Assembly (NCBI RefSeq): GCF_001677275.1
Contig: NZ_CP016177.1
Location: 1,612,001-1,676,000, forward strand
DNA: 64,000 nucleotides
DNA from: Vibrio breoganii
Lineage (GTDB): Bacteria > Pseudomonadota > Gammaproteobacteria > Enterobacterales > Vibrionaceae
Direction of reading: 5' to 3'
Below, piece by piece: positions 16,166 to 25,740 of the stretch (positions within the stretch are counted from its first letter, which is position 1; each line of letters opens with the position of its first letter). Under the pieces are notes generated by a model. That model made no database searches. It worked only from the letters and a program-made list of their open reading frames with translations, and was not told where the DNA came from. The position numbers and the translations under genes are program-made.

Positions 16166-16205
16166 AATCAATTTAGATGACAGTTAGGTGGAAACTAGAT
16201 GAAAG
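16166..16205 (-). promoter_or_regulatory. Pho box of the phn operon
   Basis: On the minus strand, 7-base units CTTTCAT, TTTCCAC, CTGTCAT and ATTGATT follow one another every 11 bases, separated by 4-base CTAG or CTAA spacers. The first three resemble the PhoB half-site CTGTCAT, the fourth is weak. The array ends about 40 bases before the phnD ATG. Confidence 0.8.
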
Positions 16206-16806
16206 ATTTATTTATTAAATGAATCTTTCATGACTGATTAATCCATTTATTTTCAGAAGGTTGCATTGAAATATTTTATTACAAATAGTTTGTGAATAGA
16301 TGCATTTTTAAATAGCAGTGCAAAGAACGGCATTTCATTTTGCATATTTTATTACTTAACTAGAGAATTTACTCAATAAAACAGAAAGTGTTTTTTTACT
16401 TATTAGCTTCAATTATCTGCATATCGTTTCAATTCCAAACGGCCAATACACATCTCTAGTCACCCTCTGCAACACAAGGCTACTCTCTCCTGCCGTAGGT
16501 TTATCATTGAATCTCAAAAGGTCATCGACTGACATCTTGTAAGGCTTCATCAGAGCAGAACTATTTATAGAGTGTCGTACGATATTAATTCACATCGTCA
16601 TAATAATGGGTGATAGAGATCTTTGTATACTATTTAGCACTCCAGATGAAACCGGTTTCATAGTAAGCAAATGACTTTTTGTAAATAGATATTATTGATC
16701 TGCCTTATGAATAGATATTCTAATCTACAACGTTTAGCATTGAGGCAATTCATTTATTTTGCGCTACGCTCTAAGTAGCTATTTTACATGGTAGTTTTAG
16801 TAAACA
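16206..16806. other. AT-rich gap between phnD and the OGFr-like gene
   Basis: Six hundred bases with no convincing gene. A possible 23-residue reading frame (16707-16778, MNRYSNLQRL start) lacks a ribosome site. An inverted repeat around 16212-16232 (GATTTATTTATTAAATGAATC) is AT-rich and weak. Probably promoter and upstream DNA for both neighbours. Confidence 0.5.
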
Positions 16807-17325
16807 ATGAAGACTGTTTGTCAGTTCATGCTCGGGTTGAAGCCCGATCATAAGGGAAGAAGAATTGAGCAAATCTGGGCATTGGACTCATTTTGGTTAG
16901 AGTACGACCATGAGTACATTCAGTGGCTTTTTCCTATTGATACCCCAAGCCGCTTTCACTCCCACAGTCCTATCGCCTGTCAATCAACTCAGGATTACTT
17001 CTGTGCCTGTGAAGTATTGCGTGAGGCCCAGCTTCATTCATTAGGCATGATGTTAGACTTCTTTGGAATGCGATTTTTTGGTAACTCTATTGTGCCAAAA
17101 GAAGACCTCAATATGCAGGAACACCCTTGGTTAAAACCCATGGACCACAATCATTTGAGAATCACTCGAATCATTCGCAGTCTTGCATTGTTAGGCCAAG
17201 CAGAACTCAGTCAAACCTTCCAAATGGCGATGCTGAAAACCGCTCGTGAGCAAGGTGATGTCAATGAAGAGACGCTCGGCTTTTGGCGCCAAGCGAATTT
17301 AATAAAAGAAGTAGTTAGTGAATAA
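16807..17325 (+). CDS. opioid growth factor receptor (OGFr)-domain protein
   Basis: A 172-residue soluble protein. The conserved OGFr region reads LDSFWLEYDHEYIQWLFPIDTPSRFHSHSPI, and MLDFFGMRF and NHLRITRIIRSLALLG follow. This domain occurs in vertebrate OGF receptors and in scattered bacteria, where its role is not known. It converges with the neighbouring leftward gene, whose stop overlaps its 3' end by 11 bases. No strong ribosome site is visible. Confidence 0.8.
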   Translation: MKTVCQFMLGLKPDHKGRRIEQIWALDSFWLEYDHEYIQWLFPIDTPSRFHSHSPIACQSTQDYFCACEVLREAQLHSLGMMLDFFGMRFFGNSIVPKEDLNMQEHPWLKPMDHNHLRITRIIRSLALLGQAELSQTFQMAMLKTAREQGDVNEETLGFWRQANLIKEVVSE

Positions 17326-18316
17326 GACGCACAATAAGAGCCCCGGTTGCTCTCATTGGTTCAACATTAAAGCTCAACACGACGCCTGCTCTTGGCGCAT
17401 AGTACCGTTTAACCTCTTTGCCGAACGAATCTGTTTGCACGGATAAGAGATCCCCTTTTTTCACGGGTTGAAGCAGATCCACCTGAGGCTGATAAAATCC
17501 ACCAGTTTCAGCGCGAATGCTAGTCAGCTCTTTTCCTTCAACAAACGGTGGTTCCGCTTCTAACGCTTCACCTTCTATTAATACTTCATAATCGCGCAAC
17601 ACGTTGAGCACTCCTTTTGTAGAGCGCTCCACCAATGGGTAATCACTGTAACGCCCCACCCCTACCTCTACGGTAATAGAGGGGATGTTATGTTGATTCC
17701 AAACTGTCTCCAAAATACCGGGGTCACCGGGATCGTCAAAAATGACATCTGGGTTCATCAAGCGTGCCATGTTAAGCGCATCATTAAGGCGATAGTCGGC
17801 AAATACGTACAAGGGATAGATGGTGCCACTGGTTTGTGTATGAAGATCTATGGCGAGATCGGCATTGGGCTTGAGTAAATTCTCCCACAGCTGATAAACA
17901 TAGCGCTGCGCCTCATTACCATTTTTGTTTCCTGGGAAGAAACGATTGAGGTTGGCTGTAGAATGATCAGGATCGTTTGAGCTGTAATCTCGGCTATGAC
18001 TAAGCATGCCGGAAAGGTTCACAGTAGGGACAATCACCACCGAGCCTGAGATCTCAGCAGAGGCTAATTGAGATGCGACCTTTTGTGCCACCAGCACGCC
18101 ATTATATTCATCACCGTGCACACCAGCGGTTATCATGAAACGCTTGCCTGGCTTAGAGCCCTTGTAGATCATTACAGGTAAATGCAGCCATTGGCCTAAA
18201 GCATTGCTGCAAATCCGAAACCAAAAGGTGTGCTCTCCTGCGCTGAGATCTGACACATCTAAGCTCTGAATCACCTTTTTCCCGTCAATAACATCCGTTA
18301 AGTATTCTGTTGTCAT
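17315..18316 (-). CDS. succinylglutamate desuccinylase/aspartoacylase-family zinc hydrolase
   Basis: About 333 residues of the M14 AstE/AspA type. Zinc ligands are H67 and E70 (AGVHGDE) and H159 (DLHTQTSG); the catalytic Glu is in ITVEVG (about 217). The C-terminal ~90 residues form the usual beta-domain (GGFYQPQVDLLQPVKKGDLL). The ATG at 18316 has AAGGAAG upstream. It would remove an acyl group from an amino acid or small amide, but the substrate cannot be told; no arginine-degradation genes are nearby. It lies directly downstream of sgrR, perhaps cotranscribed. Confidence 0.82.
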   Translation of the reverse strand: MTTEYLTDVIDGKKVIQSLDVSDLSAGEHTFWFRICSNALGQWLHLPVMIYKGSKPGKRFMITAGVHGDEYNGVLVAQKVASQLASAEISGSVVIVPTVNLSGMLSHSRDYSSNDPDHSTANLNRFFPGNKNGNEAQRYVYQLWENLLKPNADLAIDLHTQTSGTIYPLYVFADYRLNDALNMARLMNPDVIFDDPGDPGILETVWNQHNIPSITVEVGVGRYSDYPLVERSTKGVLNVLRDYEVLIEGEALEAEPPFVEGKELTSIRAETGGFYQPQVDLLQPVKKGDLLSVQTDSFGKEVKRYYAPRAGVVLSFNVEPMRATGALIVRLIH

Positions 18317-18348
18317 AATCTTCGTTATCTTCCTTTTTGCTTGGTACT

Positions 18349-20076
18349 TTACTCTTCTAACCAAATTTGTTGAATATCAGGCCAGCCCCAAGGGGTCATA
18401 TCAACGCCATGAAACAATTCCTGAAAGCTCATCGACTGCAGGTGATGGAATAGTGGTTTAGCTATCGCTTCACTGATCAGGTAATTGCCAATGGGCTCTA
18501 ATCGTTCAAGGTAATGTGGGGACTGAATGTCAGCGCATAGCTTACCTAAGCTCAAGTCTAGCCATTCGCTCGTTTTAGCGTCCATACAGCTTCTAAGTGC
18601 AATATCACTTTGAAACGCCAACAATGCTGATGTCGGCAGATTGTCGTCCAATAATAGATTCATTAAGACAATATCTTGAGTAAACCCATCACTCATCGCG
18701 AGTTTGGCATACGCCTCGATGGACATTTCTTCGATTTCAACCTCAATGCCGTGTTTCTCAAGCACGTTGCTGATAGCCTGTGCACATACCCTAAGCCCGA
18801 AGTGGTTATAGATAAGAATCGATAAACGCTTCACCTCTGAAGATTGCGCTCCCGCTATTGAATCCCATGGTTTCCAAAAAGGGTAAAAATTATCAACAGG
18901 TACAAGATTAATAGGCACTTTGTTGTTCGTTATGTCTTTCCAAAGCGCTTCACCTTGAATCAGATGACTTAACCAACGACGTGTTTCTGTGGGCAATTTC
19001 TTAGCGGCATTTTGATTGAATACGGCCAGCAAGCAGCCATCTTCTATGCTCAACTGTTTTGTGGGCTCTAGAATTGGATCGGCATCATCTTCGCTTTGCT
19101 GAGACAGCAACTTATGACTGTACGACTCACCACCATTTGTGGATTGCACATGCCAAATTGTCAGTTCATCGGTCAATGATCGATAGCCATGAAATGCCTC
19201 GTAAGCCCCTAGTTTCAGCCACTTATCACTTTGTTCAAGCAAAGTAAAAGGGCCAGAGCCAATCACAGCTTTCTGCTTTGCAATACTCTTGGTCACTTGT
19301 GTAGCCGGTTGGATGGAATACTTAACGTCCGCCAATTTTAAAGCAAAGTCGATATCTGACGCATTTAAGTAGAATTTAACCACTCTAGGTTGAGGTGACT
19401 CTATTCCGGTCAGGCGCGATAGATCCCTCTTATACCCATGTAACTTCCGGTAGGCATTGAAAAGATCGACAATTGCTTTCCCGTGGATAGGGCTACCATC
19501 ATGAAACTGCACCTTGGGCCTTAGATAAAATGACCAGACCTTGCCGTCTTCACTCATCTGCCAATGGTGGGCAATGTCAGCCGAGGTGATTCCTTTAGCG
19601 TCCTGTTTTACTAAGCAAGAATAAAGTTGGCGTACAAAGAATCGTTCGCTGTTTCGTAGAATGTTATGAGGATAAAGCGCGCTAAAGGTGCGGTTATAGG
19701 TCAATTGCACATGGAGCAACCCGTTGTGTAAGCCTGCGCCTGAAGATTGTTTCAGCAATTCGCCAAACAACTACTGATTGTCCTGCAGTACTTCTAAAGC
19801 CTCTTCAAACTGCTTCTGAGAGATAAAATCTATGGCAATTTGACGGCGAATGTCGGCTTCAGAATAGAGTTTTTTTAGAATTGAGCGCTGATTTCTTCCG
19901 GTTTTTGGTGTCCAATGAAGCCAGCCGTTTTTTTGCATGTCACTTAGCAAAGTGCGCGCATAACATGTTGTTGTATATAGCAGTTCTGAGACTTCATCCA
20001 GTAGCACCGCATTCTCTTCATGCACTGCGTAAGGCTCAAGTCGAGCAAAAAACCTCACCAATTTTACCGGCTTCAT
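18349..20076 (-). pseudogene. sgrR: SgrR-like transcriptional regulator gene interrupted by an in-frame TAG
   Basis: The frame runs 575 codons from ATG 20076 (GGAG upstream). The first 101 codons encode the SgrR winged-helix DNA-binding domain (EVSELLYTTTCYARTLLSDMQKNGWL). A TAG at plus 19771-19773 follows DNQ. The remaining 473 codons encode the SBP5-type sugar-phosphate-sensing domain. No bases are lost or gained. A CAG-to-TAG change is the simplest cause. In E. coli SgrR activates sgrS during glucose-phosphate stress. Here a gap upstream and ptsG beyond it keep that context. Regulation would fail unless the stop is suppressed or is a sequencing error. Confidence 0.82.
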
Positions 20077-20245
20077 AGCACTCCTATTTTTTCTATTCCT
20101 TATTTAACCTAAAAATAGCCTATTCGAAATAAAAATGAAGTGATAAATACAATATCAGGAACATTTTCCTATCTGTTTTAATAACCTCAAAAATAGCGAT
20201 ACTGAGTGTGTTCACTAACAAGACAACTCTTTAGAGGCGACGGTT

Positions 20246-20368
20246 ATGAAAGCGACCTCACAACATATTTGCACTTTCAGCATTAGCACTAGGTTAATCG
20301 CAATGACAAAAAGGGAGATTCAAGTAACTAAACCGTCCAAATCAATCAGCCCACTTCATAGCGGCTAA
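20246..20368 (+). CDS. possible 40-residue protein in the SgrT position
   Basis: An ATG with AGAGG eight bases upstream opens 40 codons (MKATSQHICTFSISTRLIAM, then a basic, Ser/Pro-rich tail). SgrT of E. coli is 43 residues and is encoded inside SgrS. There is no clear sequence match by eye beyond QH and T residues early on. The support is position, size and ribosome site; a chance frame is quite possible. Confidence 0.35.
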   Translation: MKATSQHICTFSISTRLIAMTKREIQVTKPSKSISPLHSG

Positions 20369-20377
20369 CCCGTTTAA

Positions 20378-20448
20378 GGTGATACTTAATTTATCTGTGT
20401 TTTATGCTCCATCCCCACCTTATAAACACAAATAGGCTAATTATCACC
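20378..20448 (+). ncRNA. nested inverted repeat, candidate regulatory RNA
   Basis: Outer arms GGTGATA (20378-20384) and TATCACC (20442-20448), inner arms TGTGTTTTAT (20396-20405) and ATAAACACA (20422-20430). The RNA segment GTGATACTTAATTTA can pair discontinuously with the ptsG ribosome-site region (GGGTAATCAC and the bases before it): 5, 3 and 5 base pairs. This would fit SgrS-like repression of ptsG. No terminator is evident. Confidence 0.35.
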
Positions 20449-20657
20449 GCCCTTTTCAGAGCTTGGTTCTTTTGCAAGGATTGAAGATAACCGGCTCTCC
20501 TCGAGTTAAACACCAAAAGTTCACTCTCACAAATAAGCAATCACAAGCATATAAAAATCAGAGAGTTAGTTTTCATTAATACGTTTTGAGTAATGGTATT
20601 GAAAGCGTTATTTTTCGATACTTAATAAAATAAAAATGTAAATAGAAGGGTAATCAC

Positions 20658-22067
20658 ATGTTCAGTAACTTTTTCGCCAGCCTGTCCAAGGTTGGTAAGG
20701 CACTTATGCTGCCTATAGCATCCATGCCAGCGGCCGGTATATTACTTGGTATTGGCTCAGCTAACTTTGCCATCATTCCACCCATTGTGTCACAGCTTAT
20801 GGCTGAAGCCGGCGGCGCCGTATTTGGTAACCTGCCGCTTATTTTTGCTCTGGGTGTCGCCATCTCCTTTACCGATAACGACGGTGTAGGTGCTGTAGCG
20901 GCAGGTATTGGCTACTACGTTTTGATCGCAACCTTAAAGGTGATGGCAGGCGTATTAGGGGTCGATCACATCGATATGGGCGTATTAGGCGGTATCATTT
21001 CTGGTGCTGTTGGTGCGTACATGTTTAATCGCTTTTATACCATTAAGATGCCAGCGTATCTGGGCTTCTTTGCAGGCAAGCGATTCGTTCCTATCATCAC
21101 TTCATTTGCGATGCTATTACTCGGTATTGTTCTTGCCTTTATCTGGCAGCCAATCGGCTTAGGCATTGACGCCTTTGGTCATTGGGCAACAGAGCAAAAC
21201 CCAGTAATGGCATTTTGGGCTTACGGCACCGCAGAGCGTGCATTGATCCCATTTGGTTTACACCACGTTATTAACGTAATCATTCAACTGCAAGCGGGTG
21301 ATTTCACCAATGCGGCAGGTCAAGTATTCCACGGCGAGATCCCTCGATTCTTCGCTGGTGACCCTAATTCCGGTAACCTTGCAGGCGGTTATCTGTTTAA
21401 GATGTTTGGCCTTCCTGCTGCTGCTATTGCTATTGGCCGTGCATCTAAACCAGAGAACCGCGTCAAGGTTATGGGAATCATGGTTTCGGCTGCGCTTACT
21501 TCGTTCCTAACGGGTATCACAGAGCCAGTTGAGTTTGCATTCTTGTTTATCTCCCCTGCTCTGTATGCAATCCACGCGATCTTAGCAGGGCTTGCATACC
21601 CGCTTTGCATCATTCTTGGTATTAAACACGGCTATAGCTTTAGTGCGGGTCTTATCGATTACGTCACCTTCTACGGTATCTCAACCAAAGGGTGGATGAT
21701 CATTCCTCTTGGCCTAACCTATGCCGCGGTTTACTACGTTGTATTTACTTGGTTCATCAAGTATTTCGACCTTAAAACACCGGGTCGCGAAGACGTTACC
21801 GAAGAAGCAACAGACGTTTTAGAGGGCGATGAGTTCACAAAAGAACTAGTGGCAGCCTTTGGCGGTAAGGGAAACATTGTTTCTGCTGATGCGTGTATCA
21901 CTCGCTTGCGAATGCAGGTGAAAGATCAAGATCAAGTGGACGATGCCAGACTAAAAGCATTGGGCGCCGCTGGCGTGGTGCGTGTCGGTACAGGCGTACA
22001 AGCCATCTTTGGTGGCAACAGTGATGTCTTTAAAACACAAATGCTCGACTATATGAAAAACAACTAA
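20658..22067 (+). CDS. ptsG: PTS glucose-type transporter, EIICB
   Basis: A 469-residue PTS permease with the C domain (about 1-370, ten or so membrane segments; [11 protein letters not shown] region) followed by the B domain, whose phosphorylated Cys is in DACITRLRM. It takes up and phosphorylates glucose, with EIIA supplied elsewhere. GAAGGG precedes the ATG. The match to enteric PtsG is strong, though N-acetylglucosamine-type members are close. It lies divergent from sgrR. Confidence 0.88.
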   Translation: MFSNFFASLSKVGKALMLPIASMPAAGILLGIGSANFAIIPPIVSQLMAEAGGAVFGNLPLIFALGVAISFTDNDGVGAVAAGIGYYVLIATLKVMAGVLGVDHIDMGVLGGIISGAVGAYMFNRFYTIKMPAYLGFFAGKRFVPIITSFAMLLLGIVLAFIWQPIGLGIDAFGHWATEQNPVMAFWAYGTAERALIPFGLHHVINVIIQLQAGDFTNAAGQVFHGEIPRFFAGDPNSGNLAGGYLFKMFGLPAAAIAIGRASKPENRVKVMGIMVSAALTSFLTGITEPVEFAFLFISPALYAIHAILAGLAYPLCIILGIKHGYSFSAGLIDYVTFYGISTKGWMIIPLGLTYAAVYYVVFTWFIKYFDLKTPGREDVTEEATDVLEGDEFTKELVAAFGGKGNIVSADACITRLRMQVKDQDQVDDARLKALGAAGVVRVGTGVQAIFGGNSDVFKTQMLDYMKNN

Positions 22068-22104
22068 ATCGAGTTGATCAACTGAGTTAACAGTTTGTCC
22101 GTTT

Positions 22105-22138
22105 GGAGTGGAAGCTTGTAGGCGACCACTCCTTTTTT
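22105..22138 (+). terminator. ptsG terminator
   Basis: Stem GGAGTGG (22105-22111) with CCACTCC (22126-22132), followed by six T. The remaining gap to 22408 shows no gene. Confidence 0.9.
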
Positions 22139-22408
22139 ATGGCTAGATGCCTGTACTCCTTGATAGTGCATCTTTATCAATTTGCAATCAATTCAGCTTG
22201 TTACACATCAATTGTGATGCCAATCTGATGTAGCACAATAAAATAACCACACTATTGACGCGGTTAACATTTCAGCAATATCTTCATTTCAAATCCTCAC
22301 AAAACGTGTGACCATTTATTAACCCAAAAGTGGTAGTCCCTACTCTTCGTTCTACAACCAATTCTTGATCATAAATACAACAAGAATGAGCTATTGAGGA
22401 ATAATAAT

Positions 22409-23797
22409 ATGAACAGAAATGATAGTGTCCCTCTCCCCACTAACACCAGAGAGTGGTTTTTTAACCGTAATAGTCTGATTATCCTTGCCGATATTGTACT
22501 CTTCTTTGCCCTATACAAATCTTTACCCTTTGAGCCTCAAGTGGTGCTCGGCATTAGTATTTTGGTATTTATTGCCGTGCTTTGGCTAACCGAAGCCTTG
22601 CACGTCACCATTACCGCCATTCTTGTGCCTATACTCGCCGTTGTATTCGATATCTTCGATACACAAACCGCGCTGAGCAACTTCTCCAATCCCATTATAT
22701 TTCTATTCTTAGGTGGCTTTGCTCTCGCCGCCGCCATGCATGTGCAAGGCTTAGATAAGGTGATTGCCGATAAGGTTCTGATCTTGGCAAAAGGCAAGAT
22801 GAGCGCGGCTGTGTTTATGCTGTTTGGTGTCACCGCCGGCTTATCCATGTGGATCAGTAATACCGCCACTGCAGCCATGATGTTGCCCCTAGTATTGGGC
22901 GTGCTTAGTAAGGTTGATGCCGATAAAGAGCGTAAGACCTACGTGTTTGTTCTGCTGGGTGTGGCATACAGTGCCAGTATTGGTGGTATCGCAACGATCG
23001 TGGGCTCGCCTCCTAATGCGATTGCCGCGGCTGAAGTTGGACTGACTTTTACCGAGTGGATGGCATTTGGTATCCCAGCGGCGGTTATCATGTTGCCATT
23101 AGCTGTTGCTACCCTGTACTTTGTCCTCAAGCCTAACCTAGAAGGCACCTTTGAGCTCAATAAAGAGCCGGTAAACTGGGACAAGGGCAAGATAGTAACA
23201 CTGGCTATCTTCTCTTTAACCGTGTTCTGCTGGATCTTCAGTAAGCCTATCAACGCTATGCTTGGCGGTATTTCTAAGTTCGATACCATAGTGGCTCTTG
23301 CTGCCATAGTTTTGGTGAGCTTTGCACGAGTCGTTCATTGGAAAGACATTGAAAAGACCGCTGACTGGGGCGTACTTATCTTATTTGGCGGTGGTATCTG
23401 CCTAAGTAACGTACTTAAAGCAACCGGTACCAGTGTGTTCTTAGCAAACTCACTGAGTAGCTTGATTTCAGACTTTGGGATCTTGTTAATCATCGCCATC
23501 ATAGCGCTATTTGTAGTGTTCTTAACTGAGTTCGCCAGTAATACCGCCAGTGCGGCGCTTCTAATCCCCATCTTTGCCACTGTGGCAGAAGTGTTTGGTA
23601 TGTCACCGGTCGTGCTTTCGGTGCTTATCGCCGTCGCAGCATCTTGTGCATTTATGCTGCCGGTTGCGACACCGCCAAATGCCATCGTGTTTGGTTCTGG
23701 TCATATCAAGCAACAAGAAATGATGCGGGTGGGTATTGTTCTTAACATTGCTTGTATTGGCGCACTTACCTTTATTGCTTCATTATTCTGGATATAA
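22409..23797 (+). CDS. indY: sodium-coupled dicarboxylate transporter (INDY type)
   Basis: A 462-residue DASS/SLC13 carrier. The two SNT motifs (SNTATAAMM and SNTASAALL) and [13 protein letters not shown] form the substrate and sodium sites of VcINDY of V. cholerae, which this sequence resembles throughout. It should import succinate and other C4 dicarboxylates with sodium. The ATG at 22409 has GAGG nine bases upstream; a TTG five codons earlier overlaps that ribosome site. Confidence 0.9.
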   Translation: MNRNDSVPLPTNTREWFFNRNSLIILADIVLFFALYKSLPFEPQVVLGISILVFIAVLWLTEALHVTITAILVPILAVVFDIFDTQTALSNFSNPIIFLFLGGFALAAAMHVQGLDKVIADKVLILAKGKMSAAVFMLFGVTAGLSMWISNTATAAMMLPLVLGVLSKVDADKERKTYVFVLLGVAYSASIGGIATIVGSPPNAIAAAEVGLTFTEWMAFGIPAAVIMLPLAVATLYFVLKPNLEGTFELNKEPVNWDKGKIVTLAIFSLTVFCWIFSKPINAMLGGISKFDTIVALAAIVLVSFARVVHWKDIEKTADWGVLILFGGGICLSNVLKATGTSVFLANSLSSLISDFGILLIIAIIALFVVFLTEFASNTASAALLIPIFATVAEVFGMSPVVLSVLIAVAASCAFMLPVATPPNAIVFGSGHIKQQEMMRVGIVLNIACIGALTFIASLFWI

Positions 23798-23810
23798 GCT
23801 TTTCGAAATT

Positions 23811-23841
23811 GAGGGGCGATCACTGAGATCGCTTCTCTTTT
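23811..23841 (+). terminator. terminator of the INDY gene
   Basis: Stem GAGGGGCGATC/GATCGCTTCTC with two G-U pairs, followed by TTTT, 14 bases after the stop. Confidence 0.8.
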
Positions 23842-23956
23842 ATTCGAAAACGCGCAAAAACTCTTCGTTTAACCACACTCTGTTGATACATTTCTTTAAC
23901 GTTTAATGAATTCTTTGTAAGCTAGCATTAATACGATAATTTCCATTCAGAGCAGG

Positions 23957-25300
23957 ATGCTCAGCCAATTGATGTCAAAGCCTTTCTTAAAACGCGTACC
24001 TAATATTGCGACTCAGTCACTGCTTGCGCTCGGTGTTTTTTCTAGCTGTGCCTACTCCGCTACGCCGGTGGGTATGAAATACACTATCCACCGAGCAGAA
24101 AACGCTGATAACACTAAGAATGCCATGGTTCTTCCCTACGCTTTCTCCACTGAGTCTATGGGACTCAATGTCGGTATCGGCGGCGTTGTACAGGGCGTTG
24201 GACAAGAGCAGATGGTCATTGGTGGTACTGGCTGGGCTGGCGCCGATAGCTATGGACTCTCAGGTGGACTATGGAACTATCGACCTTGGTTTGCAAAGCG
24301 GGCATTTATTTCCCTAGCTGGCATGTATGCCTACTTTCCAGAACAAAGAGCCTATACCAATGGCAACATAGCGTTTGAAGACCCTAGATGGGGCAGTTCT
24401 GGTTCAAGTCAGGATGACTACATTCAAGGTGATGGTTATTCCAACTGGTTAGATATAAAGGTTGAGTACGTGTTGCCACTAGGCTCCGCGAAAGAAAGAG
24501 CCACTGTCGATTACTACTTGAGAAACGGCATCTTGGTCGATGGCCCAAAAAGTACCTATTGGAACCCGTTAGAAACCGGTACGACTATCTTACTCATGCG
24601 CCAGTTCAATCGTTATCAATCTTATGAAGATGATGCAGGGATTGAGCGAGAAGGTGACATGAGTGCATTCGAGTTTGGTATTCAATACGACAACACCGAT
24701 TTTGCTCCAAACCCTTCCATGGGTAGTCGCCAATATTTGGGGTACTCCTATGAAGGAAGCATTGTCTCTCCCGACAATACTTGGAATTTTGTAGAGCTTG
24801 ATGTCAGCAAATACCTTTCTATCGGTGAAAGTGATTGGGCTCGCCAACGCATCTTCGCTTTCAACTTTTGGACAGGATATTCACCCTCTTGGAATATTGT
24901 TGACGTAGACGGCCAGAGAAAAACTGTTGAAGATGGCGCTCCCTACAACGAGGGGGCAACGTTAGGTGGGCACGCTCGAATGCGCGGCTACGACTCAAAT
25001 CGTTTCCATGATAAAGCAAGCCTATACGCAACCGCTGAATATCGTTACACCCTGCGTTACAACCCGATTAAGGAAGTCTCTTGGTTGAGGTTCTTGAACA
25101 TCGATTGGTTCCAATTGGTGGCATTTGCCGAAGCCGGTCAAGTTGCACCAGAGTATGATTTGGGTGAGTTGACCCAAGACATGAAACTTGATGCGGGTGT
25201 CGCCGTTAGGGCATTGGCGGCAGGTGTGGTGGTACGATTTGACTACGCAGTGTCAGAAGAAGGCAGTTACATGTGGTTTATGGTTAATCAACCCTTCTAA
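23957..25300 (+). CDS. outer-membrane beta-barrel, surface antigen D15 (BamA/TamA) type without POTRA
   Basis: A 447-residue protein with a signal peptide (ending near CAYSA) and a C-terminal Phe (VNQPF), as in barrel proteins. Repeating amphipathic strands and a segment GATLGGHARMRGYDSNRFHDKASLYATAEYRY correspond to strand and loop-6 (RGY) features of the Omp85 barrel. No POTRA repeats precede it, so it is not a standard BamA or TamA. The start could be the ATG five codons later. The 3' end overlaps the converging gene by 17 bases. Cargo unknown. Confidence 0.75.
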   Translation: MLSQLMSKPFLKRVPNIATQSLLALGVFSSCAYSATPVGMKYTIHRAENADNTKNAMVLPYAFSTESMGLNVGIGGVVQGVGQEQMVIGGTGWAGADSYGLSGGLWNYRPWFAKRAFISLAGMYAYFPEQRAYTNGNIAFEDPRWGSSGSSQDDYIQGDGYSNWLDIKVEYVLPLGSAKERATVDYYLRNGILVDGPKSTYWNPLETGTTILLMRQFNRYQSYEDDAGIEREGDMSAFEFGIQYDNTDFAPNPSMGSRQYLGYSYEGSIVSPDNTWNFVELDVSKYLSIGESDWARQRIFAFNFWTGYSPSWNIVDVDGQRKTVEDGAPYNEGATLGGHARMRGYDSNRFHDKASLYATAEYRYTLRYNPIKEVSWLRFLNIDWFQLVAFAEAGQVAPEYDLGELTQDMKLDAGVAVRALAAGVVVRFDYAVSEEGSYMWFMVNQPF

Positions 25301-25730
25301 AGGCTTCTTTTTCGCTGGCAGCAAAATGCAGCCAGCTGACCCAAAACAGGGGCAGTAAATAGATTGTCGTTGATACCATATCTAGATAGGTATGGTACTC
25401 CTGATGATTCATCAATTGCAGATAGGCCAGCAGAGAACCCGCGGCGACCAACCTGCCCCATATTCCAACCTTTATGACTATGTGTACCACTAGGGCCAGT
25501 GCCACGGCAGTATGCGTGCTGTAATCTGAATGAAACGCCGGCCATATTCCTAGCCATTCATCGATAAATCTCGAGCCGTACACAATACAGATGGTCACCA
25601 TCAAAGCGGTGAAGCTTGCCTTGCGCTGTGATGTAGGCTCTTGACGCAATAAAACTACACTCCATAGCGCAAGCAATGGTGTGTAGATATCGGCAATAAG
25701 CGCCCACTGTTGAAAGGTCAGGTTTAGCAT
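25284..25730 (-). CDS. small integral membrane protein, unknown
   Basis: A 148-residue protein with four to five membrane segments (LNLTFQQWALIADIYTPLLALWSVVLL at the start). The WPAFHSDYSTHTA segment loosely recalls PAP2-type phosphatases, but the full motif is absent. It starts 10 bases downstream of the 446-residue gene in the same direction, suggesting one operon. Not recognised. Confidence 0.6.
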   Translation of the reverse strand: MLNLTFQQWALIADIYTPLLALWSVVLLRQEPTSQRKASFTALMVTICIVYGSRFIDEWLGIWPAFHSDYSTHTAVALALVVHIVIKVGIWGRLVAAGSLLAYLQLMNHQEYHTYLDMVSTTIYLLPLFWVSWLHFAASEKEAFRRVD

Positions 25731-25740
25731 GAGTCCTTGG

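Larger units (their letters stand above)
20077..20657. other. sgrR-ptsG gap with possible SgrS/SgrT-like locus
   Basis: 580 bases between divergent sgrR and ptsG, the position where E. coli-type sgrS lies next to sgrR. It contains a 40-codon frame with a ribosome site (20246-20368) and a long nested inverted repeat (20378-20448). A dyad AGGAACATTTTCCT (20157-20170) sits near sgrR. The ptsG start has GAAGGG 8 bases upstream. No strong GC-rich terminator was found, so the RNA is only a candidate. Confidence 0.45.
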
